From positions 1 to 64,000 of the forward strand of contig JADLZK010007673.1 of the NCBI GenBank assembly GCA_015847255.1: a stretch of 64,000 nt of DNA, given 5' to 3'. The stretch comes from Hyparrhenia diplandra. Its lineage: Eukaryota > Streptophyta > Magnoliopsida > Poales > Poaceae. Position 1 is the first letter of the stretch, and every line of letters begins with the position of its first letter. A program made the position numbers and the translations under genes. This document shows positions 36,376 to 48,302 of this stretch, one piece after another. A model generated the notes under the pieces. That model saw only the letters and a list, made by a program, of their open reading frames with translations. It searched no databases and was not told the origin of the DNA.

Positions 36376-36968
36376 CTACTTTTTACAGAACAGGCAGCGA
36401 CACAACCCATTGAATCCTCCTTTTGTACACTTGTGTTCCTTCACTGTATTCGCAGGCGTTATTAGCTGTGACCGAAACCAGCACTCACTCTTGCAGATCC
36501 AATTTTTACAGAACCGAGCTGAAAGAATTGCATACCTGCAGCTGTCTGCAAGAAAAGGTATATATTCACATGTAATTGAATTACTTCTATATAATCCATG
36601 TATTGTTGTTCGGCGGAATCATAATCATTCACACGGAAATGTCTATGAATGAAATAAACAGAAGTATAAATCACTATTAGTTCGTTTGTCCAAGGAAAGA
36701 AAGAGTAGAGTTCGATAATACATACTTTTTCCCAATAGAAAGAAAAACTAGAAAAATTGAAACACAAGCTGAGTAAGTGTGAAACATATAGATGGATGTA
36801 CTGCAAATCTCTACTGTATCAGATTAACATGCAACTAATAAATAAACAGATGAGACAGATATGATGAGGAAAGAATATACACGAACCAGCAGCAGATGTT
36901 TGATCTGAATACAGAACGAGCACTAAAAGAAGACAGCAGAGAGTAGTAGTAACATGTTTTGTAGCCAT
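36376..36968 (-). CDS. Defensin-like secreted cysteine-rich peptide, copy C (intact)
   Basis: Exon 1 (36887-36968) encodes a signal peptide (MATKHVTTTLCCLLLVLVLY, then SDQTSAA). Intron 36546-36886 has GT and TTCTTGCAG ends. Exon 2 (36376-36545) encodes the mature part. Total 83 residues with an open frame. Eight cysteines lie at C-x9-C-x4-C-x3-C-x17-C-x8-C-x-C-x2-C, one residue longer in the middle loop than copy B. Conserved between copies: FCK-W-CKS-CW, VKEH, KGG, GLC-CLFC. Many replacements lie between the cysteines, as is usual for fast-evolving defensin-like families. An in-frame ATG at 36980 would give an 87-residue form. Function not known. Confidence 0.75.
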
Positions 36969-37020
36969 CTTGTTTAGCATGGACAAAATGGTAGGCGACA
37001 AGAAAGTAAACACGAAAATA

Positions 37021-37028
37021 TATTTATA
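37021..37028 (-). promoter_or_regulatory. TATA box of copy C
   Basis: TATAAATA on the minus strand, about 53 bp before the ATG, conserved with copies A and B. Confidence 0.65.
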
Positions 37029-37468
37029 GAGAGCAGCAGTGGGCACTAATCCTGAAAGTGCTTGAGGACCGTTTGGTTATTTTCCTTATATACCTTGTAC
37101 TTATCCCAACAAATTAAACGACTGACATTGAGAAGCTTTGACCGGGTTCGTGCATAACATGCATCCACCCATTCTAGATTCCTAATCTGAGGCATTCCGT
37201 TTGCTGATCCGATCCGATTATATAGAAGTTTTATTTGTGGTTATCTCTTGCCACTCTTGATCCGAGTTTAAGTTTATTTACCCCCAACAACTCGCCATTT
37301 CTATATATCCACGTGCATGCGTGTGATAATTAATTGATAAACATATATCTACAACTAGGTGGATAATTCTCCTTTCCTCATAGGTTGCCGCGTGTGGAGG
37401 AGAAATATAAATGAGTTAGACTCAATTCTACACAAAATATTTTCCGTGGACGGTTTTTTTCATTAATT

Positions 37469-38169
37469 AACCATGGTAGTTTTTGCAACCGCCATGGTGG
37501 TTTGGTTTCCACTAAAAACCGCTTCGGTTAATCAGAAAAAAAAAAGAAAAGTCCATCACAAACCCTAACGAGTCGAGATCTAGGCCTAGCAACCGCTGTG
37601 CGCCTGCCGCGTCATCGCCGGATCTGAAGGCGCTTGCCGCGGCCGCGACGAAGGTGGGTGCATTCGCCTGATCTAGGCTACCGGATCTGAGAGGGATGGG
37701 AGGAAGGACGCCCCACCATAGCGAGATGAGGACGTGGAGCAGCCGCCGAGCAGCCACACCGCTCCGGATCTGGGCCGCACCGTTTTCGCGCCGCTTCCGA
37801 GCAGCCGCGGTCGCCGGCTAGGCTGCACCGTCTTCGTGCTACCACACCGCGCCCTTCGCGCGGCCTCGGTGATGGAGGAGGGGCCAGTGGGAGGGGAGAG
37901 AGGGAGGTGAGAGAGGGAGGGGCCTAGGGGCGGCGTGAGTGAGTGGAGGGGAGGGGCGATGGGAGAGAGGGAGTGGTGCGAGCGAGGAGTTGCCGATGGG
38001 CTGGTGGGAGGGGAGAGGGGGGGTGGTTGAGGACCGAGGAGATAGTGCTAGGGTTTGTGAGGAGAGAGTGTTAGGGTTTGATTTTATATGCTCGAGCCAC
38101 TGATAATAAAAATGTCACGGTTAATCAATACATTAACCGTGACGGTTAGCTCAAAAAACTGCCATGCTT
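37469..38169. mobile_element. Non-autonomous DNA element (Pack-MULE-like?), 701 bp
   Basis: The ends are imperfect inverted repeats: AACCATGGTAGTTTTTGCAA at the left, and on the minus strand AAGCATGGCAGTTTTTTGAG at the right, each followed by ACCG(C/T)CA(C/T)GG-like motifs. The interior 37600-38050 is GC-rich, gene-like in composition but without a credible frame. No clear target duplication was seen, so the superfamily is uncertain. Confidence 0.4.
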
Positions 38170-41100
38170 AAGATTTGCCAAACGCCGTGCAAAAATCAAT
38201 CCAATATTAGTCAATGTAAATTAATAAGAATTAGCATGTTCTATGCCATTATCATTCTTGTTATTCAGTCTACCAAATTACAAAATATCAGGTTTTTGAG
38301 CTCTCTAGTTACCCCTTCATTGCTTCTTAAGTTGGATTTCCAAAAAAGTTTAGGAAAAATATCAAAAGTTGTGGTGTACCACTTAACAAAGTTAGGAGAC
38401 CAGAAATACATTTTAAAATGTGAAGGCCTTATGTGTACCACTTAGTAAGTTTAGAGGCCTATGTAACACACGCTTACAAGTTCGAAGACTCTGGGATGCA
38501 TTTACCTCTTTTTTTCCTATATAGGCGCTGCTGCAGTGCTACACCAAGTTCCTCATGTCAAGAAGAGTATAGGATGGATTCTAGCAGTGTTTTCCTTCTA
38601 TCGGTACCAGCAAGCCCGTGCTTCATAATAGGAATTGTACCACACCAAATCATTTCATCTTGTAATTAAGTTTGAACCTTAAACAAACAAATTAGTACAT
38701 GTTTTTCTAGACATTTGTGTTACCCAACACACATCTTAGTACAAATAATAAGGGACACGGATATTCATGGAGACAATAACTGAACATGTACAAGTCCAGA
38801 TATGAAGCTCAAACTTATTTCTCTAATTGCATAAGCATACATGTAATGCACTAGTATACATTGATCAGCTGATTTAGCTGCTGCACAGCAAAATTAAAAT
38901 TGGCTAAGTAGTACACATCTTACTAGTTAGGTGATTTATACTGACTCAAAAACATTGCATTTCTAGTAGGGAACTCATTATTCTCTAGACTGCAACAATT
39001 CCAAAACATCACTCCAAATTATAACAGTTGCCTGAAAAGAAAAACTAAAATTCAGGCATCTGAATTTAGGAAGTCCCTTACTATAATATACAGAAGAGTG
39101 CATCGTCAAAACAAAATCTGCTCTTGCATGGAGACCAGGTTTGCACAGGAATCATACTCAGCGCTTTGTTCCAGCTATCCCGTGATGCTTAATCCTGGAA
39201 AGAAAAAAATTCTCAAATGATTATTTATATCAACACTGAAATAGTTAATTAATTTTCTTCTCTTGTTCAGTTTAATTTGTCAATTAATTTGCTTCTCTTG
39301 TTCAATTTAATTTGTCAGGTAGAAAGGGAACTTCACGTACATGTACATCCAAGTATAGAAATACTATGAATATGGCCAATCGATAATTAGATTTTCAATG
39401 AACTCTTTTTTTTTTGAATAAAACAGGTGGGGGTGCCCCTACTGTGCTTTTTTTTATATTAGATAGTGACAATGCAATTGGTTCGCACGCACGCATGACC
39501 TCGTTGTGTTAACATTTTTAATTTTTCAAAAGATAAATTTCCAAAACTCTAGTCTCACTAGGAACAAGATAAATAGGAGCTCGAGGACCGTCTCATATCA
39601 TATCTGCCAATTACCTAGACTTAGTTCAAGCATTCGCTACCCATAAGTTCCAAGTTCAGAGTAAATCTTAGATCAAAGCGGTTCATAAAAAAACTTGGGA
39701 GAATTCAAGGTTGAAAACTAGGTACTTGAAAGAAATTACGATCGAGCAACTATTCATCATTTCCATGCATTAGCTTTAGAGCTCATTTTATCTTGACAGA
39801 AAAGCAACCTTTGGTATACTCCTTCTATTTATTTATTCATCCTTATTCTTAAAGATCACACTCTATTGTATATATATATAGCCTAAAAAGTTTTTATTTG
39901 GGTTTCCATGGTTATACATCTTTTTTATTTCTTTTTTAATAAAGCAAACATACCTAGCTAATATTAAAACATAGGAAGAGATACTTATCTTGGTAACTAG
40001 GGATGCTATCCCCCAAGCTTGATTTTGACTTAGTCTCTTGGTGTTGAAACGAGGTAAACAATGATGACAGTGTTGACCTCCTTGGTGAGTGGTCGTCGCA
40101 CTGCCATGTCTCACTCCTTGAATCCTCGCTGAACTCAAATTGACAACAAGGCTTTGTGGAACAGATTAGGCATTAGTGGTTGGTCACATTGGCTTCATGT
40201 GCCTAGATATTTTCAAGATGGGTTATGATTATTCTATGCAGAACTTCAGCAGAAAAATATTTTTTAGAGTTTTATAAAATTGTATGCATGCAAAGTACTA
40301 TGATGCAAATGCAACTAGATGAATGCATAATTATTTTTTTATGCCACCATAGTGAATATCCTTATGGGTTGTTACACGCCACAAAAAATTATTCACATGA
40401 GGCTTTAAAATTTTTCAATGCAATGCTAATGCAAAAATTTAAATATGCTAAAGAAAAAATGATTATGCAAAGAGGTAAATATGCTATGCATTAAATATGG
40501 ATAACTACTCGATCTTACCTTTCGAGGGTTGGTAGTCGCATCTCCCCGAGGTGGTGATTCTTAAGATGGTGTTACCCATGTTCTTTTGTTGGTCCAACAT
40601 TTCGAAGGGAAACTTTGATAGTAGGGTTTGACAGCCTTCTTGTTTTGTGTGCATGCTTTGTGGGTTCGGGACATTCACTTGTAGAATTTTGGGGAGTGAC
40701 AGACTCCTCAACATTTTGCTCAAAGTGTGTCCTACTTGTAAAGACAAGGTAGAGATCAAGTGCATGGGCACCAATAGAACCAAACATTTCATTCTTCTCT
40801 AACCTTAGGCACATTGAACAAGATAAAGTTTAATGTTTATGTGTTTCCTTCATTTATACCAAGGGTGAAAAGGTCAGTAGATGAAACATGAATGTTGTAA
40901 TATTTTGCTTTGATGATTGGGACTATGGGATTAAGAGAGTGGTGTTAGGGACAAAATAAGAAACGAAACATGTTGAGCTAACGAAGTTGGATCAAGCAAG
41001 GGTGTTACTCTAACATGTTTGATTCTTTATTTATAAACATGCCATAATTAAGGAAAAGCTTATTTATTGAAAACTTACCTTAAAATGTTACCTTATTATT

Positions 41101-41367
41101 GGAGCATGATGACTTTGTAACAACTTGTGGTGGTCCTTTCCTTCTTTTGAAGCTTTCCTTATTTGGCCTCTTGTGTAGCTTCTTCCTAACTTGTCTTCTT
41201 CCTTTTTATTCCATAAAGTTCTTCTGTTCATGAGCGTGTCCTCCTTGTGAAAGGTTTGTTGTGTCTTGCTTCTTCTCGGTGTGAGTTCATCTCGGGACCT
41301 CCCCAAGCTTATTGGAGAGTTTCTTCTTTTCTACCGGGTTAGTCCAACAAAATATTCAATATCCACA
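38170..41367. other. Intergenic, no gene seen
   Basis: AT-rich with scattered short open frames lacking domains or splice support. It contains the dispersed repeat at 39226-39480; everything else is unassigned. Confidence 0.35.
39226..39480 (+). repeat. Dispersed repeat copy with a roughly 50-bp nested insert
   Basis: Matches 63736-63920 (CAACACTGAAATA, GCTTCTCTTG, GTACATGTACATCC, GATTTTCAATGAACTC, ATATTAGATAGTGACAAT). Here a T-run plus GAATAAAACAGGTGGGGGTG and CCCCT is inserted at about 39400-39455. That core resembles the retroposon insert at 9668-9734. An inner stretch (ATTTGCTTCTCTTGTTCA) is also tandemly repeated. Confidence 0.5.
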
Positions 41368-41380
41368 CACTACAAGAAAT
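41368..41380 (+). repeat. CACTA left terminal inverted repeat
   Basis: CACTACAAGAAAT; the first 11 bases are identical to the right end read on the minus strand. Confidence 0.75.
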
Positions 41381-43614
41381 CGACATTCCAAGACAGATCA
41401 ATTTTGTCATGTATAGCCCAAAAACTGTCACAAAAAGTGCATTCATGACGAAACCGCCCCGTCATGGCATCATATAATCATATAATCGGCCACAAAATGT
41501 CCCGGCGCGGACGGAATTTGGGTTACGTCACAAAATCACAAAACATTATGTGACGGTACCTCAACTTGTTGTCATATAATAGTGTGTTAACCATGGTTAA
41601 ACCGCTAGTTTATCCTAGCTATTGTGACGATAGGAAGTCGTCATGTATAAGTAGTTAACCATGGTTAGAATCTGTCATATATTGTCGCCTTGGATTTAGG
41701 GTCCAGTCCATATTACGAGGCCCAACCCAATTGTAACAATGATAATAGGGGTAATAATAAATCACAAAATCAATTATATATTATCATATTGACCATATAA
41801 AAGGGCCCTATGTCATGTTTTCATACAATAGTACAACAAAACATAAAAATACAATGATCTAGTCAACTAAACAAATTCTAGCATCTAGCACCAAGTTTTA
41901 GCCAATAGCCGTTGTCAAGTTCCTTCACCAAATAATTTCTTGCCCACCCCACTTTTGCCAAGTTCTAGTCAACAACCTAGCAAAATGTAATAAAATAAAA
42001 CAATGAAGTCGATTTAGTTGATTTGAATGGACAAAGTTTACACGACAAAAACTGGAGCTTAAGTTTGATCGATGCATGAATTTCTATCCTCAAATTATCC
42101 GTACATTTTTTTCTAGAAAGACTATCGACACAACCATTTAAATGCTTGACAAGGTCAAGACTAAGTGTTATAATTTAATGTCATTGAATTCATGTTTCTT
42201 TGCATATATAGTATCATAACAAGTTCGAGAATGGTCTAATGGTCGGTAAATGAGTCGCAAGCAAGGTCGCAAACCAAATAATTCACCAAATCAGAAGTGT
42301 ACCTCAAGTAGCTTGACAAAACAAGAATAACTAGTACTAACAAGGATTCTAACGAGGGAAGTATTAACATAACTCATGCAAGTATGCAACTGAATGGAAG
42401 TGTTGTACGTACACCCGAAATCTGCAACTAAAGAAGTCAAGGACCCAATACATCGAGGGGAAAATACCCGCACAACCAAAATAATCCAACCTTCGAAAGT
42501 GAGGAAGTTCACTTACTAATAAAAAAAGTTTAAAATTAGTTTGCCGAGCTAAGACATTGAAAAGAAATTAGAAATGATTGTACTCACCTTGCAAATGAAT
42601 GTGCTTGTAGTCCATATGTCATCACCATCAACTCCGCACACTGATTCCATCCAAAAAAAGATAACTATAATCGGATAACTAACAAAATAATATCGACAAA
42701 TGACAATTAGACAACGATACCAAATAGTTCTATCTACGCATGTATAAGATTATAAGTCAACAAGATTATAAGTCTCATTTATAAAATAAGCAAAGGCATG
42801 TAAAGATTATATCCGCTATACATAGATAGTTCTATCTATGCATAACCCAATGTACCAATTACAATACATGCAAAAGGAGAAGATGAAGAATCTTATACAT
42901 CTCAATAACACAAAAATAGCACTATTTTAGCATCCCAAGAAGTCAATCAATTTTAAGTTTGACAAATGTAGTTCGTAAAACTTAAAAATGAATGACACCT
43001 CTTAGGATGTCAAAATTGGCCAACAAATACCTCAATATAACTCTTTACTAAAGATTTACTAAAGTTTGCTCCATGGGCTCATCAGCAGGGAATGTCTTAT
43101 GTAATCTTCCACAAACTCTCGACAGCAGCCTCATTAGGTTGATGCCCGGTGTTTGTGAAAGATCACATCCATTCTTCGCACCAAGGCTAGACCACAATTA
43201 TTTTTACTTTTGGCCAAACAAAAGGTAGTAGGCCTCGAATAATGGTCGTTTGGCTTGTTTATACCAACTGATAATGAAACATAACACATGGGGACCATGA
43301 AATCATCAGAACTTTGCAGCCTCGGCCTCCCAAGATTATACCAACTCATTCTTGAACACAAAAAAAAGAGTAGCCGAGGTCGCAAGGTTCCCGATGATTC
43401 GATGAACAACATGAAAAATGACTATTTTTTTTTTCACAAGCCAAACATGATCATCCCGCGACATCGCCATCATCGGCATAATGGTAAACAGATTCTAGCA
43501 ATTAGTTGGTTTGCAAATATCATCATAGGTGGCTATCAAGCTGACATCTTACCGAAAAACGCCCGCATGTGCAATGCGCTGGAACGGCTAGTGCGCGCAG
43601 ATGCGCAGAAACCA

Positions 43615-44396
43615 TTAACCAACAACCCTTGCTTGCGCCGGGCGACGAACGCTCGATGACCTTGTATTCTTCCGTCCATCGCCGCCGCCGCCGCTCGCCG
43701 CCGACGACGAGCCGCCCGTGCCACAAACTCTTGATCGGAGGTCACCGGCCGCGAGATCCGCCGGCGAAATGGGAGTGGGGAGGAGTACTATGGTAGGATT
43801 CTCACCTTGGGGTGCCGAGGCAGAGCCGGGTCGCCGCGGCCGTTTCCTTTGCGGTAGGGTTCCGCCGCCGCGCCGCCGTGGGAGTCCTCCCTTCCCACGG
43901 GTAGGGTTCGCCCGCGCCGGCGCGGAGACCTCCATTCCCACGCCGGGTAGGGTTCTCGCTGCGCCGCTGCCGCGGAGTCCTCCCTTCCCACACGGGGTAG
44001 GGTTCGCTGCGCCGGCGGCTGGAGACCCCCTTCCCACGCAGGGGTAGGGTTCTCGTCTGCGCGGCCGCGGAGACCTACCATCCCATCTTGGGGGGTAGGG
44101 TTCTCGCCCTTCTTGCCGCCCGGTTGAGACCCCCGCCTTCCTACTCCACGGGATTTGGGTGATTTTGGGAACCGGGGGGAAAACTTCGTGGTCACGGTGG
44201 TGAGGTGGAGCGAAATGAAAATTTGGCCCACGCGCTCTACGCTTCTTTCCCGCTTCTTCGAAAAGTTCAGCTTGGGTGCCCACTCTTCATCTTCACCGTC
44301 AATCCGATTCATCCAACGGTGGAGAAAGAGTTGAGCTTGTTGGGGTTTGGGCCTATAGTTGAGAAAGGCTAGTTTCGGGCCGAGGCAGGTTTTCAA
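43615..44396 (-). other. GC-rich gene-like block inside the CACTA element
   Basis: Three overlapping open frames on the minus strand, the longest 222 codons, are rich in Arg, Pro and Gly and are largely generated by the minisatellite below. They have no domain, no conserved residue pattern, and open frames on the other strand too. I do not consider them real proteins, though the block may be a captured gene 5' end. Confidence 0.3.
43855..44101 (+). repeat. Minisatellite, 46-51 bp period, each unit with GTAGGGTT
   Basis: TAGGGTT occurs at 43855, 43902, 43948, 43998, 44045 and (as TAGGG) 44096, each preceded by TTCCCACG-type sequence and followed by a GC-rich spacer. GTAGGGTT is close to the plant telo-box (AAACCCTA on the other strand). 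Confidence 0.6.
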
Positions 44397-46195
44397 GCTC
44401 TAGATGGATCCAAATCGAAAAGTCATGAACACGTGTTTTGTAGGTCTCTCTTCAAGACCTATGTTCGGTATTAGAGTCAAATTTTCGTTTTCGAACCGAC
44501 GCCTCGAATTTTGAATTTTCAAATTTTTACAATTTCGGGGCCGAGTTTTCGGAGACCCTAGGCGGCCTCCGTTTGAAAAGTCATGAACACAAAGTTCATA
44601 ACTCATCGAGATCTACATTCGGTATTTAGGTCACTTTTGCATCCGAGCAAGTGTTCGGAAAGCGTAGTTCAAAACCACTATCCGCCCGCAGAGTTGCATA
44701 AACTCTACGTGAGATACGTGGATTTGCGACTAGGGTTCATCAGCACTTTCTCAAATGCCAAAAGTTCCTATATATGGAATGTAGATCCCGACGAAGTTTT
44801 ATCAACTTTGTGTTCAAAAGTTTTTCGGCCGAGGCCATTTAGTGCTCCGTTTGGCCGAGGTTTGACCAAGTCAAACGTTGGTCAATTTGAAATCGGCGCC
44901 TTCCGGGGGTTTCGAAGCTCTAGATGGATCCAAATCGAAAAGTCATGAACACGTGTTTTGTAGGTCTTTGTTCGGTATTAGAGTCAAATTTTTCGTTTTC
45001 GAACCGACGCCTCGAATTTCGAATTTTCAAATTTTTACGGCTCGGGACGAGTTTTCGGGGCCCTAGATGGCCTCCGTTTGAAAAGTCATGAACACAAAAA
45101 GTTCATAACTCATCGAGATCTACATTCGGTATCTAGGTCACTTTTGCATCCGAGCAAGTGTTCGGAAAGCGTAGTTCAAAAGCCACTATTCGCCTCGCAG
45201 AGTTGCATAAACTCTCTCGTGAGATACGTGGATTTGCGACTAGGGTTCACCAGCACTTTCTCAAATGAAAAAGTTCCTATATATGGAATGTAGATCCCTG
45301 ACGAAGTTCTATCAACTTCGTGTTCAAAAGTTTTTCAGCCGAGGCCATTTAGTGCTCCGTTTGGCCAAGGTTTGACCAAGTCAAACGTTGGTCAATTTGA
45401 AATCGGCGCCCGAGGCGGGTTTTCAAGCTCTAGATGGATCCAAATCGAAAAGTCATGAACATGTGTTTTGTAGGTCTTCGTTCGGTATTAGAGTCAAATT
45501 TTCGTTTTCGAACTTTTTGACGCCTCGAATTTCGAATTTTCAAATTTTTACGGCTCGGGATCGAGTTTTGGGGGCCCTAGACGGCCTCCGTTTGAAAAGT
45601 CATGAACACGAAAAGTTCATAACTCATCGAGATCTACATTCGGTATTTAGGTCACTTTTGCATCCGAGCAAGTCTTCGAAAGCGTAGTTCAAAAACCACT
45701 ATCCGCCCACGAGTTGCATAAACTCTTTGTGAGATACGTGGATTTGCGACTAGGGTTCACCAAGCACTTTCTCAAATGCAAAAGTTCCTATATATGGAAT
45801 GTAGATCCCGACGAAGTTCTATCAACTTCGTGTTCAAAAGTTTTTCACCGAGGCCATTTAGTGCTCCGTTTGGTCGAGGTTTGACCAAGTCAAACGTTGG
45901 TCAATTTGAAATCGGCGCCGAGGGGCAGGTTTTGAAGCTCTAGATGGATCCAAATCGAAAAGTCATGAACACGTGTTTTGTAGGTCTTCGTTCGGTATTA
46001 GAGTCAAATTTTCGTTTTGAACTTCCGACGCCTCGAATTTTGAATTTTCAAATTTTTTTACGGCTCGGGGCGAGTTTTTCGGGGCCCTAGGCGGCCTCCG
46101 TTTGAAAAGTCATGAACACGAAAAGTTCATAACTCATCGAGATCTACATTCGGTATTTAGGTCACTTTTGCATCCGAGAAAGCGTAGTTCAAACC
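44386..46195 (+). repeat. Tandem array, about 510-bp unit, 3.5 copies, in the CACTA element
   Basis: AGCTCTAGATGGATCCAAAT starts at 44396, 44916, 45426 and 45936 (periods 520, 510, 510). Each unit also repeats AAAAGTCATGAACAC, CATCGAGATCTACATTCGGT and GATACGTGGATTTGCGACTA. The last unit is cut after about 260 bp. Units differ by scattered small indels, so the array is not brand new. Confidence 0.75.
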
Positions 46196-48286
46196 CCCGA
46201 AGAGACATAATTTTTGCTATTTTTACAACGTTAAATTGGCTAAAAACTTGTCAACTACTTGACAAGACATGATAGATTCGTTTTGACACATATAAGTGAG
46301 CAACAATTTTGACATAGATTAATTACTCGTCCATACAAATACAAATAACATAGGTGGTTGTTCAACGTACACAACCATAAGTTCAAAGATCACGTGTTCA
46401 TGCATACATATTACATATAAGTGATAATGACCCAAAAGAGCCTAGCGAGAGAAGCATATCGGTTCAACATCATTTCTTCTTCTTGCCAAGGCCGGCATCA
46501 TCCAACATCTTCAACAGCGGGTCGCGCCTTGGCTTTGACCTCCTCCGCCCGATCCCGCCAAGCCGAGCCATCTCCTTCTTTCTCAGGCCGCTCCTTCCCG
46601 ACCAATTCGGTCCAGTCGCCCACCTTCCAAGTGACCTTCATGATGCTCGCAGCAGGGGTGTTGTCCGCGCGCCAGCCGATGACGTTCATGAGTGCAGTTC
46701 GAGTCATCACAAATGGTGAAAAAACATGAAGTGATTAATAAGTAATAATGGTGTATGAGACCAATATATTTGATGACCGCCATGGACAAAATCAAGCGAG
46801 GAATGGATGAATAATAACATCATACATATTGATTATCCTTTGTTATACATCATACATATTGATTATCACTGTTATATTGAATAACATCATACATAGTGAT
46901 CATATATATAGATAATCTCCACTATTAGCAATCGGTACAACCATCATACATACCGACATGGAAAAAATCAAGCGAACAATAGATACAACCAACAAATTTG
47001 ATGACTGACATGGACAAAATCAAGCAAATTGTCTACAAGCCATCTCATTACCACAATTACGAATAAAGTATGCATCAAGCAGAACAATAGTTTTCAGCGT
47101 TTGTGTTGAGCCCAGGTTTATATTTCATATAGCATCAAGATTAGAATGTTGAACACCATTTCTTGAGAAGACATGAATTTAGAAAAATTCAGGGAAAAAC
47201 TTGATTATCAAATTTGGAGTAAGTATGAGCCAATCTTGTACTGTGATTACGAGGAGGACGCCGCCGAGCCGGAGGGTCGGTACTTTTCGAAGCTGGACGG
47301 GCGGATTCTTGTCGGCGTAAAAGCAGGCACACCGGTGACCCCCGCGTCGGAAGGTCTTACGATTGGTCATAGTCGCCGGCGTGAGCGGGGATCGCACACC
47401 GTGATCATGGGGTCGCTCATCGTCGCCGAGGAGTCCTGCGAGGCGTGAACTTCACCTTCTTCGCGGGATGCGGCGTCGATGAAGAGGGCGCCCTTCCTCT
47501 TCTTCGCCTTAGGCGTGGAAGAGGGCGTGGCCTTCTTCAACGAGCCCGCGCGCGGCGTAAGGCCAGGGCCCATGTGATCCTCCTCGACGCCACGGGGCCG
47601 CCGGGCGAAGGGCGCGCCGAGGGCCTCCTGGGTCGAAGGGAACCGCCCCGGCGGCAAAGAGCGGAGGGAGGGCCCTCCCCGCCGTGTCGCCGGGCGTCTC
47701 GCCGGCATGAGCGAAGAGGAAGCTCGACGACGGGCGGCGGCGGCGGCGGGCGGTGAGAGGAAGAGGAAGGAGCGAGATGGATCTCGACGCGGTGAAGGGT
47801 TGGATCGAGGGAAACCCTAAAGGGGACAAACTATAACACTTTGGAGCACCTCGTTGTTAATAAGATGTTACATATACCAAAAATAATCTAAACCATACAC
47901 AAGCCCGGTCTTGGCGTTTAGCGGGTCGGTCGGATGCAACTAAGCCCGTAGACGTGAGGTCTTGGGTTCGATCCGCACGTCTCGCCGTGGCTAACTTTTT
48001 TTATAAATATTATGTGATTGATCCGCCCAATGTCACAAAAAGCATAAAAATGCCGTCCACGAAATCCCTACCGCCATTTGGGCTGCTCCACGACTATCAC
48101 ATTACGTGACAAAAGCAAACTGAAGCGTCATATATAGTGCACTCTTATGTGACGACCAAATGTCTTCCGTCACAAATAGTGATGGTGCCTGTAATTTTGT
48201 GACGACATCAAGGTTTTGGTCATATTATGGTACATTATATGACGATTTTAGGCCCCGTCACGAGGTCGTTTTGTCATAAAAATCGG

Positions 48287-48299
48287 TATTCTTGTAGTG
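48287..48299 (-). repeat. CACTA right terminal inverted repeat
   Basis: Reads CACTACAAGAATA on the minus strand, followed outward by the ACA target duplication. Confidence 0.75.
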
Positions 48300-48302
48300 A
48301 CA

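Larger units (their letters stand above)
36270..37235 (-). repeat. Segmental duplication unit C (defensin-like gene with promoter)
   Basis: Counterpart of 32745-33820. Matching extends about 170 bp upstream of the TATA box (GACCGTTT, GCATAACATGCA, CATTCCGTTTGCTGATCCGA), so gene and control region were copied together. Confidence 0.6.
41368..48299. mobile_element. Complete non-autonomous CACTA transposon, 6,932 bp
   Basis: The left end CACTACAAGAAATCGACATT starts at 41368. The right end is ...CCGATTTT-type sequence on the minus strand closing with CACTACAAGAA at 48299. Both sides carry the 3-bp target duplication ACA (41365-41367 and 48300-48302). Subterminal DNA has many copies of TGTGACG/GTCATATA-like motifs, as in CACTA elements. 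No TNP2-type transposase was recognised, so movement would need a partner element. The interior holds a GC-rich gene-like block with a minisatellite, a 510-bp tandem array and two more GC-rich blocks (46450-46720, 47250-47830) that may be captured host gene pieces. Confidence 0.8.

Noticed and set aside
43615..44396. Long minus-strand open frames (202-222 codons)
   Set aside because: Produced by GC-rich minisatellite DNA; open on both strands, no domain, Arg/Pro/Gly-biased.
44386..46195. CRISPR-like or gene array reading of the regular repeats
   Set aside because: Units are 510 bp head-to-tail with no short repeat/spacer alternation, in a eukaryotic transposon.
47915..47990. tRNA-like stretch with GGGTTCGATCC (B-box-like) in the CACTA element
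   Set aside because: The T-stem does not pair properly and no acceptor stem or anticodon arm could be formed. At most a Pol III box remnant.
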